64,000 nucleotides of DNA, from contig NZ_JACSQJ010000004.1 in the NCBI RefSeq assembly GCF_014836665.1, positions 124,001 through 188,000 on the forward strand. The letters are read 5' to 3'. Position 1 is the first letter of the stretch; each line of letters opens with the position of its first letter. The DNA is from Luteimonas colneyensis (GTDB taxonomy: Bacteria > Pseudomonadota > Gammaproteobacteria > Xanthomonadales > Xanthomonadaceae). The position numbers were made by a program, and so were the translations under genes. Shown in pieces: positions 26,106 through 34,009 of this stretch. The notes beneath the pieces were generated by a model. That model searched no databases, had not been told where the DNA came from, and saw only the letters and a list, made by a program, of their open reading frames with translations.

Positions 26106-28286
26106 TCAGTCGGCGGGCGCGTCGCCGGCGCCCACGCCGAGCTGGTCGAGCATGAAGGCGTACATCTCGGCCAGTTCGCGGTAGCGGCGGAAGCGCCCGG
26201 ATTTGCCGCCGTGGCCGGCGTCCATGTTGGTGCGGAACAGCACCGGCACACCCGAGGTGTTCAGGTCGCGCAGCCGCGCCACGTACTTCGCGGGCTCCCA
26301 GTACTGCACCTGCGAGTCCCACAGGCCGGTGCCGATGAACATCGCCGGATACGCCTTCGCCTCCAGGTTGTCGTAGGGCGAGTAGGTGACCATGTAGTCG
26401 TAGTCGGCCTTGCGCTCCGGATTGCCCCACTCGTCGTACTCGTTGGTGGTCAGCGGGATGCTGCGGTCGAGCATCGTCGTCACCACGTCCACGAACGGCA
26501 CCTGCGACAGGATCAGCCGGTACTTCTCCGGCGCCATGTTCGCGATCGCGCCCATCAGCAGGCCGCCGGCGCTGCCGCCGTAGGCCGCCACGCGGTCCTT
26601 CGCCGCCCAGCCCTCGGCCACCAGGTGGTCGGTGACGTCGATGAAGTCGGTGAAGGTGTTGATCTTGTTCCTGAGCTTGCCGTCGTCGTACCACGTGCGA
26701 CCCATTTCCTGGCCGCCGCGGATGTGGGCGATGGCGTAGACCATGCCGCGGTCGAGCAGGCTGGTGGTGGTCAGGCTGTAGCCGGGATCCATCGACATGC
26801 CGTAGCTGCCGTAGGCGTACTGCAGCAGCGGCGCGGTGCCGTCCTTCGCGAAGCCCTTGCGGTACACCAGCGACACCGGGATGCGGGTGCCGTCGCGGGC
26901 CGTGGCCCAGGTGCGCTCGGTGGCGTACTTCGAAGGGTCGTAGCCGATCACGGGCTGCTGCTTGAGGAGCCGACGCTCGCCGGTGGCGACGTTGAGCTCG
27001 TACGTGGTGCCCGGCGTGGTCATCGAGGTGTAGCCGTAGCGCAGCCACTCGGTGTCGGGCTCGGCGTTGACCGAGAGGCCCATCGAATAGGCCGGCTCGT
27101 CGGCCGCCACGTACTCCTCGCCGTCGGCCTTCAACAGGCGGATGCGCTCGAGCGCATTGGAGCGCTCGGCCAGCGCGGTGAAGCCGTCGAACAGCTCGAA
27201 GCCCTCCAGCAGCACGTCGTCGCGGTGCGCGATCCAGTTCGTCCATTCGCCGCGCGAGGTGGCCGTGGTCGGCGCGGTCACCAGGCGGTAGTTCGGCGCC
27301 TTGTGGCCATCGGCGTCCGGCGCGTTGGTGAGGATCACCCAGCGGCCGTCGTAGTGGTCGGCGTCGTATTCGACGTCGCGCTCGCGCGGCGCCAGCACGG
27401 TGAAGTCACCCGGATTCGCGGCCGGCGTGCAGCGCAGCTCGCTCGACACCGTGCTCTCGACGCCGATGCAGATGAAGCGATCATCGCGGGTGCGCGAAAG
27501 CCCCATGTAGAAGCTGTCGTCCTCCTCCTCGTACACCACCACGTCGTCGGCCACCGGCGTGCCCAGCACGTGCTTCTTCACGCGCACGGTCAGCAGCGTC
27601 TCCGGGTCGTTCTCGACGTAGAACAGCGTGCGGTTGTCGTCCGCCCAGACCATGTCCGCGGACAGGCCGGTGATCGCTTCCGGATAGACCTCGCCGGTCT
27701 CGAGGTTGCGGAAGCGGATCGTGTACTGGCGGCGGCCGACGCTGTCGTCGGCCCAGGCCAGGATGCGGTTGTCGGGGCTGGTCTCGTACACGCCGACCGA
27801 GAAGTACTCCTTGCCCTCGGCCATGGCGTTGACGTCGAGCAGCACCTGCTCGGTCGCGAAGTCGCCGGCCTCGTTCAGGCGCATGATCTCCGCCGCGCCG
27901 ACGCCGGCGCCGTCCTTGCGCCGCGCGTGCACCGGATAGTCCTTGCCGGTCTCGTAGCGCGAGTAGTACCACCAGCCGTTGTCGCGGAACGGAACGCTGG
28001 CGTCGTCCTGCTTGATGCGGGCGACGAACTCGTCGTACAGCGCGTCCTCGACCGGCTTCAGCGGCGCCATCACCTGGTCGACGTAGGCGTTCTCCGCTTC
28101 GAGGTAGGCCAGCATCGCCTTGTCCTCGCGGCTGTCGTCGCGCAGCCAGTAGTACTCGTCCTGGCGCACCGCGCCGTGCGGGGCGCGGACCTCGTGGGCG
28201 CGCTTCTCGACGTCGGGCGGGGTGGGCGTGGCGGCGTGGCTGGTGGCGGTCATGAGCAGGAGGCTGGCGATGGCGAGGGTCTTCAT
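26106..28286 (-). CDS. ptrB: Oligopeptidase B (S9A serine peptidase), exported
   Basis: Cleaves after Arg/Lys in short peptides. The 726-residue protein has a seven-bladed propeller (about 80-440) that restricts access and a C-terminal alpha/beta-hydrolase domain with S572 (GGSAGGLL), D657 (LWDSQVQYWE) and H692 (DAGHGGKSGR), the exact triad context of oligopeptidase B. Unlike the cytosolic E. coli enzyme, it begins with a signal peptide (MKTLAIASLLLMTATSHAA), so it should act in the periplasm or outside. It lies 59 nt downstream of a second S9 peptidase gene, with a hairpin terminator between them. Confidence 0.93.
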   Translation of the reverse strand: MKTLAIASLLLMTATSHAATPTPPDVEKRAHEVRAPHGAVRQDEYYWLRDDSREDKAMLAYLEAENAYVDQVMAPLKPVEDALYDEFVARIKQDDASVPFRDNGWWYYSRYETGKDYPVHARRKDGAGVGAAEIMRLNEAGDFATEQVLLDVNAMAEGKEYFSVGVYETSPDNRILAWADDSVGRRQYTIRFRNLETGEVYPEAITGLSADMVWADDNRTLFYVENDPETLLTVRVKKHVLGTPVADDVVVYEEEDDSFYMGLSRTRDDRFICIGVESTVSSELRCTPAANPGDFTVLAPRERDVEYDADHYDGRWVILTNAPDADGHKAPNYRLVTAPTTATSRGEWTNWIAHRDDVLLEGFELFDGFTALAERSNALERIRLLKADGEEYVAADEPAYSMGLSVNAEPDTEWLRYGYTSMTTPGTTYELNVATGERRLLKQQPVIGYDPSKYATERTWATARDGTRIPVSLVYRKGFAKDGTAPLLQYAYGSYGMSMDPGYSLTTTSLLDRGMVYAIAHIRGGQEMGRTWYDDGKLRNKINTFTDFIDVTDHLVAEGWAAKDRVAAYGGSAGGLLMGAIANMAPEKYRLILSQVPFVDVVTTMLDRSIPLTTNEYDEWGNPERKADYDYMVTYSPYDNLEAKAYPAMFIGTGLWDSQVQYWEPAKYVARLRDLNTSGVPVLFRTNMDAGHGGKSGRFRRYRELAEMYAFMLDQLGVGAGDAPAD

Positions 28287-28313
28287 GGATGGGGTCCCCG
28301 GGGTTGCAATGCA

Positions 28314-28337
28314 ACGGGGCGCCCTGAGGCGCCCCGT
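28314..28337 (-). terminator. Stem-loop after the prolyl oligopeptidase gene
   Basis: ACGGGGCGCC and its perfect complement (10-bp stem, 4-nt loop) lie 9 nt past the stop of the gene at 28346-30463. There is no T-run, so termination efficiency is uncertain. Confidence 0.5.
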
Positions 28338-28345
28338 CGGTCCTG

Positions 28346-30463
28346 TTAGTCGGCGTCGCGGCCGAGATGCTGCCAGAGGAACGTCAGGTAGAGCGCGTCC
28401 ATGTGCGCCGCCTGGCGGTTGTTGGCCGCACCGCCGTGGCCGCCCTCGATGTTCTCGTAGTAGCGCACGTCCTTGCCGGCCGCCGACATCAGCGCGTGCA
28501 TCTTGCGGGCGTGGCCGGGGTGGACGCGGTCGTCGCGGGTCGAGGTCAGGATCAGGGTCGGCGGGTAGTCCTTCGCCTCGTCGAACAGATGGTAGGGCGA
28601 GAACTTCCGGATGAAGGCCCACTCCTCCGGCTTGTCCGGATTGCCGTATTCGGCCATCCACGAGGCACCGGCCAGCAGCTTGTGGTAGCGCTGCATGTCC
28701 AGCAGCGGCACCTGGATCACCACTGCGCCGAACAGCTCCGGGTACTGAGTCAGCATGTTGCCGGTAAGGAGACCGCCGTTGCTGCCGCCGCGGATGCCGA
28801 GATGCGCAGGCGAAGTGATCTTCCGCTCGATCAGGTCCTGCGCCACCGCGGCGAAGTCCTCGTAGGCCTTGTGGCGGTTGGCCTTCAGCGCGGCCTGGTG
28901 CCAGCGCGGGCCGTACTCGCCGCCGCCGCGGATGTTGGCCACCGCATAGGTGCCACCCTTCTCCAGCCAGCCCTTGCCGACGCCGCCGGAATAGCCCGGC
29001 ACCATCGGGATCTCGAAGCCGCCATAGCCGTACAGCAGGGTCGGATTCTTCCCGTCGAGCACCATGTCCTTCGGGCGCACCAGGAAGTAGGGCACGCGCG
29101 TGCCGTCCTTCGAGGCGACGAAGTGCTGCTCGACCTCGTGGGTCGAGGCGTCGAAGAACGCCGGCTGGGTCTTCAGCACCTCCGGCGCGGCCGCGCCGGG
29201 CGCGGCGCTGGCCAGCATCAGCGTGGTCGGCGTCAGGTAGTCGGTGACCGTCATCCACAGCGCATCGGATTCGTCGCTGTCCACCGCGCTGGCGCTGACG
29301 GTGCCGAACTCCGGCACGCCCGCGAGCTCGCTGCGCGTCCAGCCGTCCGCGCCGGGCGTCAGCACGCTGATGCGGTTCTTGACGTCGTCGAGCACGTTGA
29401 GCACGAGGTGGTTCTTCGTGAACGAACTGCCGGCCAGCGAGGTGGTGTCGGAGGGCTCGAACAGCACCTCGAAATCGCGCTTGCCGGCCATGAAGTCGTC
29501 GAACTTCGCCACCAGCAGCGAGCCCGCCTTGTACGCCTTGCCGCCAACCTCCCAGGGCTCGCGCAGCTCGACGCCCAGCCACTCGCGGTGCACGGACTTC
29601 TGCGCCGAATTCGGCAGGTCCAGCTTCGTGAGCGAGCCGTCGGCGTTACGCAGGTACAGCTCGTCGTTGTAGAAGGCGAGCGTGCGCATGACGAAGTCGC
29701 GCTCGTAGCCGGGCGTGTGGTCGTGCGCCGCGGCGATGTACATGTCGTCGGGCCTGCCCTCGTACACCACCGTGGCCGATGCGATCGGCGTGCCGCGCGT
29801 CCACTGCTTGACGATGCGCGGATAGCCGGAGCTGGTCATCGTGCCGTCGCCGAAGTCGGTATAGGCGTAGACGGTGTCACGGTCGATCCAGGACAGCGCG
29901 CCCTTGGCCTCGTCGCGGAAGAAGCCGCCGTCGACCCACTGCTTCGTCGACAGGTCGAACTCGCGGGTGACGTCGGCGTCGGCGCCGCCGCGCGAGAGCG
30001 CGACCAGGCAGCGCGTGTACTCGGGACGCAGGCAGTTGGCGCCGTGCCAGACCCAGTTCTCGCCCTCGGCCTTGTTGAGGGCATCGAGGTCGAGCACGGT
30101 CTCCCACTTCGGCTGCGGCTTGCGGTACTCCTCGAGCGTGGTGCGGCGCCAGATGCCGCGCTCGTGGTTCCGGTCGCGCCAGAAGTTGTAGTACCACTCG
30201 CCCTGCTTGTAGACGCCCGGGATCTTGTCGTCGGAGTCGTAGATGGCCAGCAGGTCGGCCTCGAGGGCCTTGAAGCCGGGGGTGTCGGCCAGCTCGGCCT
30301 CGGCCTTCGCGTTCTGCTCGCGGACCCAGGCAAGCTGCTTCTCGCCCTCCACGTCCTCGAGCCACTGGTGGGGATCGGTCACGGCGGCGTTCTCCTGCGC
30401 GTTCACGCCGAAGGCGGCGACGGCAAGCGCTGCGAACAGGCAGGCATGGGGCAGCTTGTGCAT
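28346..30463 (-). CDS. Prolyl oligopeptidase family serine peptidase (S9A), exported
   Basis: A 705-residue prolyl endopeptidase homologue with a signal peptide (MHKLPHACLFAALAVAAFGVNA). The propeller domain spans about 75-430; the hydrolase domain carries S561 (RGGSNGGLLTG), the DDRVHPGH Asp (D644/D645) and H676 (GGHGGAANN). The segments DPHQWLEDVEGEKQLAWV and ANIRGGGEYGPRWHQAAL are classical for the family. It likely cuts peptides after Pro outside the cytosol. It is tandem with ptrB and may have arisen by an old duplication, but the two are clearly different subfamilies. Confidence 0.92.
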   Translation of the reverse strand: MHKLPHACLFAALAVAAFGVNAQENAAVTDPHQWLEDVEGEKQLAWVREQNAKAEAELADTPGFKALEADLLAIYDSDDKIPGVYKQGEWYYNFWRDRNHERGIWRRTTLEEYRKPQPKWETVLDLDALNKAEGENWVWHGANCLRPEYTRCLVALSRGGADADVTREFDLSTKQWVDGGFFRDEAKGALSWIDRDTVYAYTDFGDGTMTSSGYPRIVKQWTRGTPIASATVVYEGRPDDMYIAAAHDHTPGYERDFVMRTLAFYNDELYLRNADGSLTKLDLPNSAQKSVHREWLGVELREPWEVGGKAYKAGSLLVAKFDDFMAGKRDFEVLFEPSDTTSLAGSSFTKNHLVLNVLDDVKNRISVLTPGADGWTRSELAGVPEFGTVSASAVDSDESDALWMTVTDYLTPTTLMLASAAPGAAAPEVLKTQPAFFDASTHEVEQHFVASKDGTRVPYFLVRPKDMVLDGKNPTLLYGYGGFEIPMVPGYSGGVGKGWLEKGGTYAVANIRGGGEYGPRWHQAALKANRHKAYEDFAAVAQDLIERKITSPAHLGIRGGSNGGLLTGNMLTQYPELFGAVVIQVPLLDMQRYHKLLAGASWMAEYGNPDKPEEWAFIRKFSPYHLFDEAKDYPPTLILTSTRDDRVHPGHARKMHALMSAAGKDVRYYENIEGGHGGAANNRQAAHMDALYLTFLWQHLGRDAD

Positions 30464-30564
30464 TGCGGCATGGCTCCGGCGGTTCGGAATGGGCCGGCAA
30501 CGCTAGCACAGGCCACAGGCTCCGCCCTGGTCCGAAGGTCGTGACCCCGCGCAGGACGCCGTGC

Positions 30565-30807
30565 TCAGTCCAGCCTGCGATGCCGGACCGCGGCCAGCGC
30601 CAGCCCGGCCGTGGCCGGCAGGCCCGCCAGCCACAGCGGCAGCCAGCCGAAGGTGGCGCTGGCCGTGCGCGCCTCCGGCAGCGAGAGCATGGCGACCACG
30701 GCCAGGAATGCCAGCGCCAGCACCACGCGGCCGGCCCAGTCCGGCGATGCATGGACGCCTGCGCGGCGCGGCGGGAACGGGGACACGGAATGGCTGCGTG
30801 CTGTCAT
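30565..30807 (-). CDS. Small two-helix membrane protein, unknown
   Basis: An 80-residue protein with two predicted membrane segments (RVVLALAFLAVVAMLSL and FGWLPLWLAGLPATAGLALAAV) and a basic C-terminal tail (RHRRLD). The ATG has GGAG 8 nt upstream. No family is recognised. It diverges from the lipocalin gene, 118 nt apart. Confidence 0.6.
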   Translation of the reverse strand: MTARSHSVSPFPPRRAGVHASPDWAGRVVLALAFLAVVAMLSLPEARTASATFGWLPLWLAGLPATAGLALAAVRHRRLD

Positions 30808-30925
30808 GATGGCGCTCCAGGATGTCGACCTCAGACTGCCAACGCCGCATCTCACGGACTGCGACCCCGTTGACGCCTCCTTCGCCGTGCCGCTGGCAGG
30901 CTGCGGCCGCGCTCCGAACCCGCCC

Positions 30926-31549
30926 ATGACCCGGACCTTGCCCGTCATCGCCCGCCTTTCCGCCCTGCGCCTGTCCTGGATGGTGGCCGCCTGCCTGGTG
31001 CTGGCGGGCTGCGCCGCGTTCGGCCGCGGCCGCGACGACGCGGACGTCCACCGCGACGACGGGATGCCGTCGCTGGAGACGCTGGCCGGTGACTGGTACG
31101 TCGCCGCGCGCGTGCCCTGGTTCGGCGAACGCGGGCGCGTCGCCACCCGCATCACCTTCGATGTCGACGGCGACTCGAGGATCGACATCCGGCGCTCCTG
31201 GCGCGAGGGCTTCGCCGAGCCACTGGAATCGGACACCACGACCGCACGCCGCGCCGGCCAGGGCACTCGCGTCTGGAAGGTCCGCGCCTGGCGCGTCCTG
31301 CCCACGCGCCTGCGGGTCCTGGAAGCGGCCGTGGACGGCAGCTGGATGCTGCTGGATGCCGACGAGCGCGACCACGCCTGGATCCTGACCCGCGCGCAGG
31401 TGGTCGGCGACGAGGCCTATCTCGAGCTCGAGCGCCGCATCCGTGGCCACGGCGTCAACACCGACCGGCTGCGCCGCGTGCCCCAGGTCCCCGAGCAGGA
31501 AGGCCGGCTCGGCTTCGAGCCGGCCGCGGCGCCCACGCCCGGCCGCTGA
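30926..31549 (+). CDS. Lipocalin-family lipoprotein (Blc-like)
   Basis: A 207-residue lipoprotein (lipobox LAGC, C29) with a lipocalin fold: the GxW motif is LAGDWYVAAR (G55-W57), followed by strands ATRITFDVDGDSRIDIRR, TRVWKVRAWRVLPTRLRVLE and SWMLLDADERDHAWILTR. Bacterial lipocalins bind fatty acids or lysophospholipids at the outer membrane (established for Blc). It is more diverged than E. coli Blc. The ATG before the signal peptide is used; an in-frame extension upstream has no signal features. Confidence 0.75.
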   Translation: MTRTLPVIARLSALRLSWMVAACLVLAGCAAFGRGRDDADVHRDDGMPSLETLAGDWYVAARVPWFGERGRVATRITFDVDGDSRIDIRRSWREGFAEPLESDTTTARRAGQGTRVWKVRAWRVLPTRLRVLEAAVDGSWMLLDADERDHAWILTRAQVVGDEAYLELERRIRGHGVNTDRLRRVPQVPEQEGRLGFEPAAAPTPGR

Positions 31550-31564
31550 GCCGCGGGCGCGCCC

Positions 31565-32533
31565 TCAGTCTTCGTACTTCGACAGCGCCAGCGCCAGCAG
31601 CGTGCGCGCCTGTTCGCGCAGCGACTGCGGCGCGGTGATCTCGGCGTCGCTGCCGTAGTGCAGCACGTCCATCAGCAGTTCGCGCGGCGCGCTGTAGGGC
31701 ACCTTCAGCTCGTAGCGGCCATCGGCCAGGTAGCGACCCTGCTGCTGCGAATGCCAGTGCTCGTCGGCCACCCAGCGCGCGGCCTTGGCGCTGAAGACGA
31801 TGGTGGCCACGCCCTTGGGCGTGCCGGAGAAGATGCCGTAGCCACCGCCGAGATGGCGGTCGAGCTCGGATTCGTCGACGTCGATGGCGGCCTCGTCGAG
31901 CCCGCGCGCCTGCGCGATGCGGTCCACCGAGAAGCTGCGCAGGCCCTCGCGCTCGTGGTCCCAGGCGTCCAGGTACCAGTTGTCGCGGTAGTGGGTGATG
32001 CGCTGCGGGGACACCGTGCGCCGGGTCTTCTCGTCGGTGGAGCGCGCGCGGTAGTCGAAGGCCAGGCGCTTGCGGCCGAGCACCGCGGAACACACGCTGC
32101 GGAACACGTGCTCGTCCAGGCGCCGGGTGCGGTGCGGGATCACCCGCACGCGTTCGACCGGCCAGGCCTTGCCGCTGGCGTGTTCGCTGAGCAGCTTCTC
32201 GATTCGCGACTGCAGCGGCGCCAGCGCCGACGACAGCACGCCACCGCCGCTGCGCGACAGCAGCTGCTGCGCGGCCAGCAGCGCGTGCAGTTCCTCGGAG
32301 CTCAGCCACAGGCCGGGCAGTTCGAAGCGGCCGCTGTCCTCGGCGTCGTAGCGGATGCCCGACTCGCCGTCGCCGACGATCGGCGCCATCAGGCCGTCGC
32401 GCAGGAAGGCGACGTCGCGGTAGACGGTGGCGCGCGAACAGCCGAGTTCGTCCTGCAGCCGGGCCACGGTGACCGGATAGCGCGAGGAGCTGAGGATGCG
32501 GTGCAGCGAGAGGATGCGCTCGTATCGGTCCAT
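31565..32533 (-). CDS. YafY-type transcriptional regulator with HTH and WYL domain
   Basis: A 322-residue DNA-binding regulator: DeoR-type winged helix at the N-terminus (YERILSLHRILSSSRYPVTVARLQDELGCSRATVYRDVAFLRD), then a WYL domain (about 150-240, with HYRDNWYLDAWDHEREGLRSFSVDRI) and a WCX C-terminal extension. WYL domains bind ligands such as nucleic acids or c-di-GMP; the effector here is unknown. The ATG is preceded at 6 nt by CATAAT and there is no ribosome-binding site. Downstream of an FAD-protein gene on the same strand, 7 nt apart; it could be autoregulated, but no operator is evident. Confidence 0.88.
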   Translation of the reverse strand: MDRYERILSLHRILSSSRYPVTVARLQDELGCSRATVYRDVAFLRDGLMAPIVGDGESGIRYDAEDSGRFELPGLWLSSEELHALLAAQQLLSRSGGGVLSSALAPLQSRIEKLLSEHASGKAWPVERVRVIPHRTRRLDEHVFRSVCSAVLGRKRLAFDYRARSTDEKTRRTVSPQRITHYRDNWYLDAWDHEREGLRSFSVDRIAQARGLDEAAIDVDESELDRHLGGGYGIFSGTPKGVATIVFSAKAARWVADEHWHSQQQGRYLADGRYELKVPYSAPRELLMDVLHYGSDAEITAPQSLREQARTLLALALSKYED

Positions 32534-32539
32534 GGCCGG

Positions 32540-32545
32540 ATTATG
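32540..32545 (-). promoter_or_regulatory. -10 box of a probably leaderless WYL-regulator transcript
   Basis: CATAAT ends 6 nt before the regulator's ATG. The TAA stop codon of the upstream FAD-protein gene is part of this box. Confidence 0.42.
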
Positions 32546-33911
32546 GCCCCAGATGGGCGCGCACGGCGCCGGCCACGCGCCGCGCCTGGCCGCGCAGTTC
32601 CGGCATCGCGATGGTCTCCCAGAGGTCGCCGATGCGCAGCGTGCCGAGCGTCCACAGGCCGGGCACGGGGACGCCGCCGGCATCCAGCGGCACGCCCTCG
32701 CCGACCGTGGCCGCACCCATGCGGTGCGGACCGGGCCGCAGCAGCCCGCGCGCGCACAGCCGGGCGGGCAGGCCGCTGCCGCCGTCGATCCGCTTGTCCA
32801 TGCCCAGGGCGTTGACCACGACGTCGGCCTCGAAGCGCCGCACGGCGTCGCCGCCGCGCGGCCGCCAGGCGATCGCGTTCCGCGCGCCGGGCTCGATCGA
32901 CACCAGGTGGCCCGCCAGCCGCTCGAGCTGCCCGGCCGCCATGGCGGCGTCCAGCTGGGCCGCGACCTCCGGCGCGATGCGGTGGCGATGCACGTCCCAG
33001 TGCCGCACCAGATGGCGCAGGAACCGCGCCTGCGCGCGCGCGTCGAGGCTGGTCCACAGCGCCTGCCCGTGCGGCCGCAGCGCATCCAGCGCCCCCTGCC
33101 AGGGCCGGCCCGCCGCGACTTCGCTGGCGGCCAGCGCGCGCACCGCGCGGGTCCGCGCACCGAGGTCCATCGCCCGCAGCCGGTCGATGTCGATTGCCGC
33201 CGCAGGGGCCGGCGCCGCGTGCGGAAGCGGTACCAGGCCGCGCCGCGACAGCGAGACGATGCGCCCGCGATGGCCGTTGGCGCGCAGGGTCAGGACCACG
33301 TCGACCATGCTCAGGCCGGCGCCGAGGATGCAGACGTCGGCCTCGGGCGCGATCGCGGCGACCGCCGGATAGTCCCAGGCGTCGACCGGCGCGACCGCTG
33401 CGGCGGCCGCGGGATCAAGCGGCAGCCGCGCCGCGCGGTTGCCCACCGCCAGCACCACCGCCCTCGCCTGCAGGCGCGCGCCCAACGCCAGTTCGACTTC
33501 GAAGCCGTCCGCGACCGGCGCCACGTCCACCGCTGTATCGGCAATCCGCTGCAACGGCGGCGGCGCGGCGTCCAGGATCGCGGCGAGGTAGCGGGCATAG
33601 ACCCTGCGCGGCATGAAGCGCTGGCCGAGCACTGCAGGATCCTCGCCGGCATGCTCCGGCAGGGTCCGCAGGAAGCGGACGAAGTCGCCGGGGCTGTCGT
33701 CGAACGCGCTCATGCCGGCGGCGCGCACGTTGAGCAGGTGCTCCGCGCGGCGCGTGGCGTAGGCCACGCCCTCCCCGACCACCGGCGCCGCCTCGACCAG
33801 GGCCACCGACGGGGGCGCAGCGCCGTCCACGAGATGGGCGGCGACGAGCGCGCCGCTCGCGCCACCGCCGATGACGACGACGTCGAACCGGGAAGGAACT
33901 GGACTGGACAC
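32541..33911 (-). CDS. FAD/NAD(P)-binding protein (NAD_binding_9-like)
   Basis: A 456-residue flavoprotein with an N-terminal dinucleotide fold FDVVVIGGGASGALVAAHLV (about 8-27), a second nucleotide motif ADVCILGAGLSMVDVVLTLRANG near the middle, and the motifs HLLNVRAAGMSAF and VVNALGMDKR. Such proteins are found as oxidoreductases or amino-acid-oxidase-like enzymes; the substrate is unknown. The start is a GTG with GGGGA upstream; a GATACT box further upstream could be the -10. No ATG lies at a suitable place. Confidence 0.75.
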   Translation of the reverse strand: MSSPVPSRFDVVVIGGGASGALVAAHLVDGAAPPSVALVEAAPVVGEGVAYATRRAEHLLNVRAAGMSAFDDSPGDFVRFLRTLPEHAGEDPAVLGQRFMPRRVYARYLAAILDAAPPPLQRIADTAVDVAPVADGFEVELALGARLQARAVVLAVGNRAARLPLDPAAAAAVAPVDAWDYPAVAAIAPEADVCILGAGLSMVDVVLTLRANGHRGRIVSLSRRGLVPLPHAAPAPAAAIDIDRLRAMDLGARTRAVRALAASEVAAGRPWQGALDALRPHGQALWTSLDARAQARFLRHLVRHWDVHRHRIAPEVAAQLDAAMAAGQLERLAGHLVSIEPGARNAIAWRPRGGDAVRRFEADVVVNALGMDKRIDGGSGLPARLCARGLLRPGPHRMGAATVGEGVPLDAGGVPVPGLWTLGTLRIGDLWETIAMPELRGQARRVAGAVRAHLGP

Positions 33912-34009
33912 GTGATCCCCAGGCAGGGCCGGAAAGCGGCCAGTATCCCATCGGCGCGCGCGGCGCATCCACATCCGCCGCGGCGGCTGCGCTACGCTGC
34001 GCATCGCCC

